Below are positions 1 through 9,562 of a stretch of 64,000 bases of DNA, one piece after another. The stretch covers positions 1,915,373-1,979,372 of the forward strand of contig NZ_QUBR01000001.1 of the NCBI RefSeq assembly GCF_003586285.1, in the 5' to 3' direction. Both the position numbers and the translations under genes were made by a program. The stretch's first letter is position 1. The number at the start of each line of letters is the position of its first letter. A model generated the notes under the pieces. The model worked only from the letters and a program-made list of their open reading frames with translations, was not told the origin of the DNA and searched no databases. This DNA is from Aeromicrobium endophyticum (GTDB taxonomy: Bacteria > Actinomycetota > Actinomycetes > Propionibacteriales > Nocardioidaceae).

Positions 1-2
1 TG

Positions 3-398
3 CGCGAGCAGCGTGGCCTGGCGCAGATGTCGCTTCGCCAGCTCTCCGAGCTGACGGACGTGTCGAATCCGTACCTCAGCCAGATCGAGCGCGGACTGCG
101 TCGCCCGTCGGCAGAGGTTCTGCAGCAGATCGCGAAGGCGCTCAGGATCTCGGCCGAGTCGCTCTACGTGCGGGCCGGCATCCTCGATGCCGACGAGCAC
201 GGAGCCCGGATGGTCGAGGACGCCATCGCTCTCGACCCCTTGCTCACCGAGCGCCAGAAGGGCGCCCTGCTCGACATCTACCGCTCGTTCGTCGGGACCG
301 ACCAGGCCACCGACACCGAGCTGGCAACGACCGTGACAGCCGCCAACCACACGGATGCGTCCCGCCCGGGGACCGCACCCACCGAGGAGATCTCATGA
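3..398 (+). CDS. XRE-family helix-turn-helix regulator (5' partial)
   Basis: A DNA-binding regulator cut by the left edge of the window. The open frame is already running at base 3, and an upstream-extended reading (R-E-Q-R-G-L-A-Q-M) fits the usual start of an XRE domain, so the ATG at 27 is probably internal. The Cro/C1-type HTH covers roughly the first 55 visible residues, with the recognition-helix segment NPYLSQIERGLRRPS. The C-terminal half is acidic and low in complexity. The stop overlaps the ATG of the HbhA-like gene by 4 nt, so the two are translationally coupled. The order XRE - hbhA - DUF2516 matches Rv0474-Rv0476 of M. tuberculosis. Its targets are unknown; control of the downstream gene is an inference from position. 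Confidence 0.85.
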   Translation, partial: REQRGLAQMSLRQLSELTDVSNPYLSQIERGLRRPSAEVLQQIAKALRISAESLYVRAGILDADEHGARMVEDAIALDPLLTERQKGALLDIYRSFVGTDQATDTELATTVTAANHTDASRPGTAPTEEIS

Positions 399-1132
399 CC
401 ATCACCGACACCATCACGACGCAGGTCAAGGCCATCGTCGACGACGTCCGCGGGCTGCCCGCGACGATCAAGAGCATCGACATCGCCGACCTGCAGAAGC
501 AGGCGCAGGAGTTCGCCCAGGTCGCCGTCGGCACCGCCACGAGCACCTACGTCGACCTCACCAAGAAGAGCGAGGACCTCGTCTCCCGTGCCAAGGGCCT
601 GAAGGTCGACGACATCCGCAAGTCGGCCGACGACCTGTTCGACAAGGCCGAGGACAGCGTCGAGGACCTCGTCGAAGAGGCCCAGAAGCGTGCGTTCGAG
701 TACGTGTCGGTCGCGAAGGCGCAGGTCACCAAGGTGACCTCGAAGGCTCCCACGACCGCCCGCAAGGCCGCCGAGACGGTCGACACCACCGTCAAGCGCA
801 CGCCCGAGCCGGCCAAGCGGGCCGCCGCGTCGAGCTCCACGACGTCCGCCGCGAAGAAGGCTCCGGCCAAGAAGGCGCCCGCCGCGAAGAAGGCTCCGGC
901 CAAGAAGGCGCCCGCTGCCAAGAAGGCTCCGGCCAAGAAGGCGCCCGCCGCGAAGAAAGCTCCGGCCAAGAAGGCACCCGCCGCGAAGAAGGCTCCCGCG
1001 ACGTCGACGACGACCGCTGCCAAGAAGGCGCCGGCCAAGACCGCCGCCACGGCCAAGAAGGCCGCCAGCAGCACGACGACCGCCGCGCCGACGGCGTCCG
1101 CGCCCAAGCCCGCGTCGACCGACAACGCCTGA
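395..1132 (+). CDS. HbhA-like protein with Lys/Ala/Pro-rich tail
   Basis: A 245-residue protein with two parts. Residues 1 to about 115 are charged and helical (coiled-coil-like, rich in KAxD/EDLV patterns) and resemble the N-terminal part of mycobacterial heparin-binding haemagglutinin. Residues about 150-235 form a strongly basic tail built on KKAPAKKAPA repeats, like HbhA or histone-H1-like actinobacterial proteins. Such tails bind anionic polymers (glycans or DNA). It has no signal peptide. It sits between a coupled XRE gene and a DUF2516 gene as in Mycobacterium, which supports the HbhA-like call. Whether it is at the surface, at lipid inclusions or on the nucleoid cannot be decided from sequence. 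Confidence 0.75.
   Translation: MTITDTITTQVKAIVDDVRGLPATIKSIDIADLQKQAQEFAQVAVGTATSTYVDLTKKSEDLVSRAKGLKVDDIRKSADDLFDKAEDSVEDLVEEAQKRAFEYVSVAKAQVTKVTSKAPTTARKAAETVDTTVKRTPEPAKRAAASSSTTSAAKKAPAKKAPAAKKAPAKKAPAAKKAPAKKAPAAKKAPAKKAPAAKKAPATSTTTAAKKAPAKTAATAKKAASSTTTAAPTASAPKPASTDNA
851..1000 (+). repeat. In-gene tandem repeat coding for KKAPA units
   Basis: About four and a half copies of a 33-nt unit encode A-A-K-K-A-P-A-K-K-A-P (residues 153-202 of the HbhA-like protein). Copies differ mainly at third codon positions (GCG/GCT/GCC, AAG/AAA). Such a repeat can gain or lose units, so tail length may vary between strains. Confidence 0.85.
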
Positions 1133-1148
1133 TCGACCGGCACGACCC

Positions 1149-1179
1149 GAGGCGGGCTCCCCAGCGGGGGGCCCGCCTC
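1149..1179 (+). terminator. Rho-independent-type hairpin after the HbhA-like gene
   Basis: A perfect 9-bp stem (GAGGCGGGC at 1149-1157 with GCCCGCCTC at 1171-1179) lies 16 nt after the stop codon. It is followed by TCGTTC rather than a long U tract, as is usual for high-GC Actinobacteria. Confidence 0.7.
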
Positions 1180-1203
1180 GTCGTTCCCCGGTAGCCTTCG
1201 GTC

Positions 1204-1470
1204 ATGTTCGAGTTCCAAGGTGGCCTGACGCTGGTCCTGACGATCGCGCTGTTCGTGGTCAAGGGATTCGCGCTGGTCGACTGCGTCTCCCGCCGCCCGT
1301 CGCAGCTCGACTCGCTCGACACGCTGCCCAAGCAGACGTGGCTGATCATCCTCGGGCTGGCACTCGTGGCGCACGTCTTCTTCCTGTACCCGCTCAGCAT
1401 CCTCAACCTCGTCGGAACGGTCGCCGCGCTGGTCTACCTGGCCCAGGTGAGGGGCTCGGTCAACCGCTGA
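1204..1470 (+). CDS. DUF2516 family membrane protein
   Basis: A small 88-residue membrane protein of unknown function. Two hydrophobic segments (about residues 5-27 and 42-80) flank a short polar loop containing CVSRRPSQLDSLDTLPKQ. Size and order after an hbhA-like gene match the DUF2516 protein Rv0476. A TAGCCT box ends 6 nt before the ATG and there is no ribosome binding site, so the transcript is probably leaderless and separate from hbhA, with the terminator between them. Confidence 0.8.
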   Translation: MFEFQGGLTLVLTIALFVVKGFALVDCVSRRPSQLDSLDTLPKQTWLIILGLALVAHVFFLYPLSILNLVGTVAALVYLAQVRGSVNR

Positions 1471-1550
1471 AGTCGCGGTGCGCCCGCGTTGTCACGTAGG
1501 GTCGTGCGTTGCCGTCGAGAAGCGCGCGGCTCAACGATGGGGGACAAGAA

Positions 1551-3215
1551 GTGAGTGAGAACACGCCTACCTGGCGAGAACGCATCGACCCGGTGGTCTT
1601 CTACGTGACCGGGGCCATCGCCATCGCCTTCGTCATCTGGGGCATCGTCAGCACGCCCGGCCTCGGCAAGGCGTCCGGCACGGCCCAGGAGTGGGTGATC
1701 ACCAACACCGGGTGGTTCTTCGTCCTGACGTCCACCTTCTTCGTCATCTTCGTGATCTGGCTCGCAGCCAGCAAGTACGGCCGCATCCCCCTCGGCGACG
1801 ACGACGAGGAGCCCGAGTTCAAGACCGTCTCGTGGATCGCGATGATGTTCAGCGCGGGCATGGGCATCGGCCTGATGTTCTACGGCGTCGCCGAGCCGCT
1901 GTCGCACTTCGTCTCGCCGCCGCCGGGCACGTCCAAGGCCCAGTCCGACGAGGCCTTTCAGACGGCCATGGCGACCACGATGTTCCACTGGGCGCTGCAC
2001 CCGTGGGCCATCTACGCCGTCGTGGGCATCGCGATCGCGTACGGCACGTTCCGGAAGGGACGCTCGCAGCTCATCTCGTCGGCGTTCCGGCCGCTCATCG
2101 GCGCCAAGGCAGACGGCCCGGTGGGCCGCGTCATCGACATCCTCGCGATCTTCGCGACCCTTTTCGGCTCGGCCGCGTCCCTGGGCCTCGGTGCCCTGCA
2201 GATCGGCAGCGGCCTGAAGTTCAACGGCTGGGTCGACGCCCCGGGCAAGACCGTGCTCGTCGTCATCATCGTCGTGCTCACGATCGCGTTCATCTTCTCG
2301 GCCGTGTCGGGTGTCGCCAAGGGCATCCAGTGGCTGTCCAACACCAACATGGTGCTCGCGCTGATCCTGGCGCTGTTCGTCTTCGTCGCGGGTCCGACGC
2401 TGCTGATCCTCAACCTGCTGCCCACCGCTCTCGGCGACTACGCCTCGCAGATGACCGAGATGGCGTCGCGCACCGCAGCCAGCGGCGACAGCGCCATGAA
2501 GGACTGGCTCGCGAGCTGGACGATCTTCTACTGGGCCTGGTGGGTCAGCTGGACGCCGTTCGTCGGCATGTTCATCGCGCGCATCAGCCGGGGTCGCACG
2601 ATCCGTCAGTTCGTCACCGGCGTGCTGATCGTCCCGTCGCTCGTGAGCCTGGTGTGGTTCGCGGTCTTCGGCGGCACGGCGATCGACATCCAGCGCACCA
2701 CCGGCAAGCTCGTCGACTCGGCCGGCGCGGTCAACACCGACTCGGCGCTGTTCCAGATGCTCGACCAGCTGCCGTTGGCATCCATCACGACGGTGCTCGT
2801 CATGGTGCTCGTCGGCATCTTCTTCGTGTCGGGTGCCGATGCCGCCTCGATCGTCATGGGCACGCTCAGCGAGCGCGGCTCGACCGAGCCGAGCAAGCGC
2901 TCGGTGGTGTTCTGGGGCAGCGTCATGGGCGGCGTGGCGGCGATCATGCTGATCATCGGCGGCGACGACGCGCTCAACGGGCTCCAGCGGATCACGATCG
3001 TCGCGGCCGTCCCGTTCGTCCTGGTGATGGCGGCGCTGTGCGTCTCGCTGTACAAGGACCTGCAGACCGACCCGATGGTGGTCCGGCACCGGCTCGGCGC
3101 TGAGATGGTCGAGGACGCCGTCCTGACGGGTGTCGAGGAGCACGACGGCGAGTTCGTCCTCGTGGTCGAGGCGGCCGAGCCGTCGGGGTCGTCGGACGAC
3201 CGCGACCGCGATTGA
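1551..3215 (+). CDS. BCCT-family betaine/choline/carnitine transporter
   Basis: A 554-residue secondary transporter with about 12 membrane segments, expected to import glycine betaine or a related quaternary amine at the cytoplasmic membrane. The BCCT signature is clear: the glycine-rich stretch FSAGMGIGLMFYGVAEPL and the Trp-rich WTIFYWAWWVSWTPFVG. GMGIG rather than a Met variant in the first motif fits the sodium-coupled (BetP-like) group. The start is taken at GTG 1551, preceded by GGGGGACAAG; the open frame begins at TTG 1509 but those extra residues are not family-like. The C-terminus carries a charged cytoplasmic tail of about 40 residues, where BetP-type proteins sense osmotic stress. 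Confidence 0.92.
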   Translation: MSENTPTWRERIDPVVFYVTGAIAIAFVIWGIVSTPGLGKASGTAQEWVITNTGWFFVLTSTFFVIFVIWLAASKYGRIPLGDDDEEPEFKTVSWIAMMFSAGMGIGLMFYGVAEPLSHFVSPPPGTSKAQSDEAFQTAMATTMFHWALHPWAIYAVVGIAIAYGTFRKGRSQLISSAFRPLIGAKADGPVGRVIDILAIFATLFGSAASLGLGALQIGSGLKFNGWVDAPGKTVLVVIIVVLTIAFIFSAVSGVAKGIQWLSNTNMVLALILALFVFVAGPTLLILNLLPTALGDYASQMTEMASRTAASGDSAMKDWLASWTIFYWAWWVSWTPFVGMFIARISRGRTIRQFVTGVLIVPSLVSLVWFAVFGGTAIDIQRTTGKLVDSAGAVNTDSALFQMLDQLPLASITTVLVMVLVGIFFVSGADAASIVMGTLSERGSTEPSKRSVVFWGSVMGGVAAIMLIIGGDDALNGLQRITIVAAVPFVLVMAALCVSLYKDLQTDPMVVRHRLGAEMVEDAVLTGVEEHDGEFVLVVEAAEPSGSSDDRDRD

Positions 3216-3242
3216 CCTGGTGTCGTCCCGTCCGTCCTCGCG

Positions 3243-3536
3243 TCAGCGGGGACGGGCGGGGTGCAGCCAGCGGGTGACGATGCGCAGGAGGTTGCCGAGC
3301 TCGGTGTCGGCGTCGACCTCGGCATGGGTGTCGCGCAGGGCGCGGTGGGCCGTCACGAGCCCTGAGAGCCATCGAGCGACGTCGTGAGCGTGGAGCTCGA
3401 TGTCGATGTGGCGGTCGGCGATCGCGCGCGTGCTGAGGTCGACCAGCGCGGCGTCGGTGTCGGGGCCGAGGGGCCGGCCCGGGTCGACGGCGAGCCGCTC
3501 GACGAGGTCGAGCAGTCGGTCCCAGGCTGATTCCAT
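3243..3536 (-). CDS. Small protein of unknown function, divergent from the AlkB-like gene
   Basis: A 97-residue soluble, mostly helical protein that I do not recognise. It has acidic and basic stretches, no Cys, no signal peptide and no obvious HTH. It is supported as a gene by its own promoter: TAGGCT (complement of 3543-3548) ends 6 nt before the ATG. The spacer and -35 zone of that promoter are occupied by a 19-bp palindrome and a LexA box shared with the divergent AlkB-like gene. It therefore probably belongs to the DNA-damage response, which is an inference from the regulatory sites only. Confidence 0.55.
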   Translation of the reverse strand: MESAWDRLLDLVERLAVDPGRPLGPDTDAALVDLSTRAIADRHIDIELHAHDVARWLSGLVTAHRALRDTHAEVDADTELGNLLRIVTRWLHPARPR

Positions 3537-3545
3537 GGGTCGAGC

Positions 3546-3564
3546 CTAGTGGCTGACCCACTAG
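3546..3564. promoter_or_regulatory. 19-bp perfect palindromic operator in a divergent promoter
   Basis: CTAGTGG-CTGAC-CCACTAG: perfect 7-bp arms with a 5-nt spacer. It lies between the predicted -10 (3543-3548) and -35 region of the leftward promoter and touches the LexA box at its right end. The binding protein is unknown. Confidence 0.6.
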
Positions 3565-3575
3565 AACATGTGTTC
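3564..3575. promoter_or_regulatory. LexA binding site (SOS box)
   Basis: GAACATGTGTTC matches the Gram-positive/actinobacterial SOS box GAAC-N4-GTTC, with flanks TA/GA close to the longer TCGAAC-N4-GTTCGA form. It covers the predicted -35 regions of both the rightward AlkB-like gene (-10 TATGCT at 3585-3590) and the leftward small gene, so LexA would repress both. Confidence 0.75.
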
Positions 3576-3596
3576 GACGAGGCGTATGCTCGTGCT

Positions 3597-4220
3597 GTGT
3601 CGGACTACTACCAGGGCTCGCTGCTCGACGTCGGGGCCGAGCCGGCCCTCGGCGCCCTGGCCCCGCGGCGCACGGTGCTCGGCGACGGGGCGTGGGTCGA
3701 CGTCCAGCCCGGTTGGGTCGCGGCGTCCGACGAGCTCTTCCTGCGGCTGGAGTCCGACGTCGCGTGGCAGGCCGAGCGGCGCGAGATGTACGACCGCGTC
3801 GTCGACGTCCCGCGGCTGCTGTGCCACTTCGGCACCGGCGACCAGCTGCCCGATCCGTTGCTGCTCGAGGCGCGCGAGCGGCTGAGCGACCACTACCAGC
3901 GCGAGCTGGGCGAGCGGTTCGCCACGGCGGGGCTCTGCCTCTATCGCGACGGGCGCGACAGCGTCGCGTGGCACGGCGACCGCATCGGCCGCGGGCGCAC
4001 CGACGACACGATGGTCGCGATCGTCTCGGTCGGCGCCGCCCGCCGGCTCTCGCTGCGACCGCGCGGCGGCGGTCCGCAGGTCGGCTTCTCCCTGGGCCAT
4101 GGCGACCTGGTGGTCATGGGCGGCTCGTGCCAGCGCACCTGGGACCACGCGATCCTCAAGACCGCCCGCGCCGTCGGCCCCCGCATCAGCATCCAGTTCC
4201 GCCCCCGCGGCGTCCTCTGA
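3597..4220 (+). CDS. AlkB-like 2-oxoglutarate/Fe(II) dioxygenase
   Basis: Predicted to remove alkyl groups from damaged DNA or RNA bases by oxidative demethylation. The iron site is visible as H-x-D in WHGD (about residue 125) and a distal His in TWDHAILK. The 2-oxoglutarate-binding arginines lie in RISIQFRPR near the C-terminus. The length of 207 residues is usual for the family. I chose GTG 3597 because TATGCT ends 6 nt upstream (leaderless) and MSDYYQGSLL resembles family N-termini; the frame is open back to 3549, but that stretch contains the LexA box. The SOS box supports induction by DNA damage. Confidence 0.85.
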   Translation: MSDYYQGSLLDVGAEPALGALAPRRTVLGDGAWVDVQPGWVAASDELFLRLESDVAWQAERREMYDRVVDVPRLLCHFGTGDQLPDPLLLEARERLSDHYQRELGERFATAGLCLYRDGRDSVAWHGDRIGRGRTDDTMVAIVSVGAARRLSLRPRGGGPQVGFSLGHGDLVVMGGSCQRTWDHAILKTARAVGPRISIQFRPRGVL

Positions 4221-4235
4221 CCCACCCCGCCCCTA

Positions 4236-4289
4236 CAGGGCGGTGAGTTGGCGTCCACGGCTGCCGCGATCGTGGACGCTGACGCACCG
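4236..4289. repeat. Dispersed palindromic repeat, family A, copy 1
   Basis: A 54-nt intergenic element. Two inverted arms (GGTGAG..GCGTCCA at 4242-4257 and TGGACGC..CGCACC at 4273-4288) fold into a stem with a small internal loop. By eye it agrees with 42 of 54 positions of 19289-19342. The remaining gap up to 4381 shows nothing else recognisable. Confidence 0.6.
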
Positions 4290-4381
4290 CTGGGTGTCCA
4301 CAGGATCTGGCCAGACGCCGAGCATCCACAGCCCGGTCGGCCATCATCGCGGGCGGCAGGCGCAATGGCAGAGGGTGAGGC

Positions 4382-5342
4382 ATGCCCTCGCCCACGCCGT
4401 TGCCGGTGCATCTGCTCGACCGTCCCTTCACCACGTACGAGGCGCGCGCCGCGGGGATCGGCGAGAAGGTGCTGCGAGGCAGGAGGTTCACACGCCTCTT
4501 CCCGCGCGTCTGGGTCGCGACGGCGCACGTCATGACGGATCTCGACTGGATCGCGGCCGCCGCTCTCGCGGTTCCGGCGCGTGCGCAGCTGAGCCACATC
4601 ACACGCATCCAGGCGCTGGGTCTCGCCGCTGGACGACTGCGGCCGTTTCACTTCACCGTCGCCGGCGACCTTCACATAGCGCTCGACGACATCTTCGTCC
4701 ACCGCACCGAAGTTCTCCCGCCGCTGGACGACGGCGGGGTCACGCCCGCGTCGGCGTTCGTGCAGGTCTGCTCATCTGCTCGTCTGATCGACGCGGTGAA
4801 GATCGGCGACTGGCTCCTCCACTACCGCTACATGACCACGGTAGAGCTCGCCGAGCTGGCGCGTCGGGACGCCTGGAGGCCCGGTGCTGCGCAGGTGCGA
4901 CGAGTGCTCCCACTGCTGGATGCGGCATCCCGCTCGCCGAAGGAGTCCGAGACGAGGATGCTGCTGGTCCTCGCCGGGCTGCCAGCGCCGGAGGTCAACG
5001 TCGACCTCGTCATCAACGGCCGGTGGCTCGGCTGCGTCGACCTGCTCTACCGGCTGTGGATGCTGGTGCTGGAGTACGAAGGGCGGCAGCACGCGGAGTC
5101 GCGAGAGCAGTTCGCCAGGGACATTGCGCGGTACGCGGGATTTCGCGACGAAGGGGTGGCCTACCTGCAGATCACCAATCAGATGCTCAGCCGGCCGCGG
5201 GCCATGGTCGGACGTGTGTACGGCCTTCTCGCCGAACGCGGGTACGACGGGCCGCCGCCGGTCTTCGCCGATCGCTGGCAGTCGCTGTTCCGGCCCATCT
5301 CCGCACACAAGAACGGTGCGCTGGGGGAGTGGTGGACGCTAG
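4382..5342 (+). pseudogene. DUF559/AbiEi-like protein, 3' end probably frameshifted
   Basis: The first 320 residues form a typical actinobacterial protein: an N-terminal winged-helix AbiEi-antitoxin-like part (residues 1-150), then a Vsr-like PD-(D/E)XK nuclease-fold part with E in PKESETRMLL, D in CVDLLYRLW and LEYEGRQH. The family normally ends soon after the segment around residue 310. Here the frame has no stop and runs to 5938, which would add about 190 residues wholly antisense to typA. A TAG at 5340-5342 would be in frame if one base were missing upstream, for example from the run of five G around 5331. Indel, stop loss or sequencing error are all possible. Its cellular role is unknown. 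Confidence 0.6.
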
Positions 5343-5359
5343 GTCACCGCCCGGGGGGG

Positions 5360-7225
<1,866 letters not shown>

Positions 7226-7352
7226 GCGAAAGAAGTCCTCAGCGTGGGGGAATGCTCGACAGAGACGGAGCCTTCCCATTCTACGGGTGCACCGCGTGCT
7301 GCGACGAATCGCGTAACCTCCCGTTCATTGCGTTGTGACAAACATTTCGTTC

Positions 7353-7379
7353 GCGCAATAGTTGCGCATGCGATAGTAT
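7353..7379 (+). promoter_or_regulatory. Promoter and probable MarR operator
   Basis: GCGCAA-TAG-TTGCGC (7353-7367) is a perfect 6-bp inverted repeat just upstream of a -10 box TAGTAT (7374-7379) that ends 7 nt before the GTG at 7387. This is the expected place for autorepression by the MarR protein. The flanking AT-rich stretch (7320-7380) stands out from the surrounding GC-rich DNA. Confidence 0.6.
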
Positions 7380-7386
7380 TTCCGGC

Positions 7387-7842
7387 GTGAACAGCCACGA
7401 CCGCCTCTTCGACGCCATCCACGGCTTCTTCGCCACGTGCATGGCAGCCGGCGACTCCGACACCGTCGACCACCTCGTGGAGATGGAGCTGTCCCTCAGC
7501 CAGGTCAAGGCGCTGTTCGTCCTGGCCCAGGCTCAGGAGCCGCTCCCGATCCACGTGCTGGCCGACCACATCCGGCTGTCGGTCGGGGCTGCGGGCCGCA
7601 CGGTCGACCTGCTGGTGACGGCGGGCATGGCCGAACGACGTGAGAGCCCGGCCGACCGCCGGGTCAAGCTCGTCACGATCACGCAGGCCGGTCAGGACGC
7701 GACCGAGGCGCACCTCGAGCACAAGAAGGCTGCGATGCGCGCCCAGATCGACCGGCTCGACGCCGCGGAGGCCGACCGTCTCCACGACGCCCTCATCCCG
7801 CTGCTCCGCAGCAGCACCCTCGAACAGGAGCTCTCCGCATGA
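7387..7842 (+). CDS. MarR-family transcriptional regulator
   Basis: A 151-residue winged-helix regulator. The HTH lies around residues 50-85 (LADHIRLSVGAAGRTVDLLV) and the wing carries RRESPADRRVKLVTIT, the typical D-x-R wing motif of MarR. Its last 4 nt overlap the start of an MFS exporter gene, which makes it the probable local repressor of that pump, released by an exported compound. The GTG start is supported by the TAGTAT box 7 nt upstream (leaderless). Confidence 0.88.
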   Translation: MNSHDRLFDAIHGFFATCMAAGDSDTVDHLVEMELSLSQVKALFVLAQAQEPLPIHVLADHIRLSVGAAGRTVDLLVTAGMAERRESPADRRVKLVTITQAGQDATEAHLEHKKAAMRAQIDRLDAAEADRLHDALIPLLRSSTLEQELSA

Positions 7843-9455
7843 CCACCGATCAACCATCCGTCGTCCCCGACGACGACAAGATCACCCCTGATCTGCTGAA
7901 GATCGCCGGCGTCGTCGTGCTGGGCGCGATCATGTCGATCCTCGACGTCACGGTCGTCAACGTCGCGCTGCCGACGTTCCAGACCGAGCTGTCCAGCAAC
8001 GGCGAGCCGCTGTCCTACTCGACCGTGGCCTGGACCGCGACGGCCTACATGCTGGCGCTGGCCGCCGTCATCCCGCTCACGGGCTGGGCCGCCGACCGGT
8101 TCGGCACCAAGCGTCTCTACATGACGGCGATCGCGCTGTTCACGATCGGCTCCCTGCTGTGCGCGACGGCCTGGAACATCGAGGCCCTCATCGGCTTCCG
8201 CGTCCTCCAGGGCCTCGGCGGCGGCATGCTGATGCCGCTCGGCATGACGATCATGACCAAGGCCGCCGGCCCCCACCGCATGGGTCGCCTGATGGCGATC
8301 CTCGGCGTGCCGATGCTGCTGGGCCCGATCCTCGGCCCCATCCTCGGCGGCGTCCTGATCGACGCGGCCTCGTGGCACTGGGTCTTCCTGATCAACCTGC
8401 CCATCGGCATCATCGGCCTGCTCTACGCGCAGCGCGTGCTGCCCAAGGACGCGCCCGAGCCGAGCGAGAAGCTCGACGTGGTCGGCATGATCCTGCTGTC
8501 GCCCGGCCTCGCGCTGCTGCTCTACGGCGTCTCGTCGATCCCCGAGGAGGGCACCGTCCTGGCGCTTAAGGTGCTGCTGCCCGCGATCGTCGGCGTGCTG
8601 CTGATCGGTGCGTTCGTCTTCTGGTCGTTCAAGCCGCAGCACCCGCTGCTCGACCTGCGCCTGTTCCGCGACCGCAACCTCACGGTCTCGATCATCACGA
8701 TGTTCCTGTTCGCCGCAGCCTTCTTCGGCGCGCTGCTGCTGGTGCCGACCTACTTCCAGCAGGTCGACGGCTACTCGGTCAAGAAGGCCGGTCTGCTGAT
8801 CGCCGCGCAGGGCATCGGCGCGATGCTGACGATGCCGATCGCCGGTGCGCTGACCGACAAGATGCCAGTCGGACGCATCGTCCCGTTCGGCTTCCTCGGC
8901 ATCCTGATCGGCGTGTTCGGACTCGCGCAGAGCACCGACCCGGGCACGTCCGACTGGACGATCATGGGCTGGCTGTTCATCACCGGCCTCGGCATGGGCG
9001 CCACGATGATGCCGCTGTTCACCTCGGCGCTCAAGACGCTCAAGGCCTCCGACGTGGCTCGCGGCTCGACGCTGCTCAACGTGACGCAGCAGGTCGCCAG
9101 CGCCACGGGCATCGCGACGATCTCGGTCGTGCTGACCAACGCCATGAAGAGCGGCGCGGTCATCGCGGGCTCCGAGCAGCTGCCGGGCGTCGAGGGCGGG
9201 CTGACGCCGGCCCAGCTGGCGGCCGGCTCGCACACCGAGCAGGGCAGCGGGCTGGTCGACGCGCTGGGCGTGCCGGCCAACGTGCTGGCGCAGGGCTTCC
9301 AGGACCTCGCCGACGCCTTCCAGTCGTCGTACTGGGTCGCCTTCTTCGTGCTCGTCGCGACGCTCGTGCCCGTGGCGTTCCTGCCGCGCAAGCGCGAGAA
9401 GTCGCACCTGCTCGACGACCAGGACGGCGCCACGCCGCCGATCATGATGCACTGA
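7839..9455 (+). CDS. MFS multidrug exporter, DHA2 (EmrB/QacA) family
   Basis: A 538-residue proton-driven drug efflux protein with 14 predicted membrane helices. The first helix carries the DHA2 pattern LDVTVVNVALP, loop 2-3 the MFS motif GWAADRFGTKRLY, and helix 5 the antiporter motif LGPILGPILGG. It is coupled to the MarR gene by a 4-nt overlap. The substrate cannot be predicted; MarR-EmrB pairs usually handle hydrophobic toxins or phenolics. Confidence 0.92.
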   Translation: MTTDQPSVVPDDDKITPDLLKIAGVVVLGAIMSILDVTVVNVALPTFQTELSSNGEPLSYSTVAWTATAYMLALAAVIPLTGWAADRFGTKRLYMTAIALFTIGSLLCATAWNIEALIGFRVLQGLGGGMLMPLGMTIMTKAAGPHRMGRLMAILGVPMLLGPILGPILGGVLIDAASWHWVFLINLPIGIIGLLYAQRVLPKDAPEPSEKLDVVGMILLSPGLALLLYGVSSIPEEGTVLALKVLLPAIVGVLLIGAFVFWSFKPQHPLLDLRLFRDRNLTVSIITMFLFAAAFFGALLLVPTYFQQVDGYSVKKAGLLIAAQGIGAMLTMPIAGALTDKMPVGRIVPFGFLGILIGVFGLAQSTDPGTSDWTIMGWLFITGLGMGATMMPLFTSALKTLKASDVARGSTLLNVTQQVASATGIATISVVLTNAMKSGAVIAGSEQLPGVEGGLTPAQLAAGSHTEQGSGLVDALGVPANVLAQGFQDLADAFQSSYWVAFFVLVATLVPVAFLPRKREKSHLLDDQDGATPPIMMH

Positions 9456-9464
9456 CGCACCATT

Positions 9465-9504
9465 CACGACGGCCCCATCGGATCGCTCCGGTGGGGCCGT
9501 CGTG
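9465..9504 (+). terminator. Hairpin terminator after the MFS gene
   Basis: A perfect 13-bp stem (CACGACGGCCCCA at 9465-9477 with its complement at 9492-9504) and a 14-nt loop lie 9 nt after the MFS stop codon. No U tract follows. Confidence 0.75.
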
Positions 9505-9562
9505 CGTCCGACGCTAGGTTGGGACGGCCGGCGGACGCCCGTGCCGCCGCTCCGGAGGTCAC

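Noticed and set aside
851..1000. Tandem repeats as a CRISPR-like array
   Set aside because: The units are contiguous and in frame, coding for KKAPA; there are no spacers.
1434..3143. Long minus-strand open frame opposite the BCCT gene
   Set aside because: Rich in His/Arg/Asp with no family resemblance; it is the codon shadow of the transporter gene.
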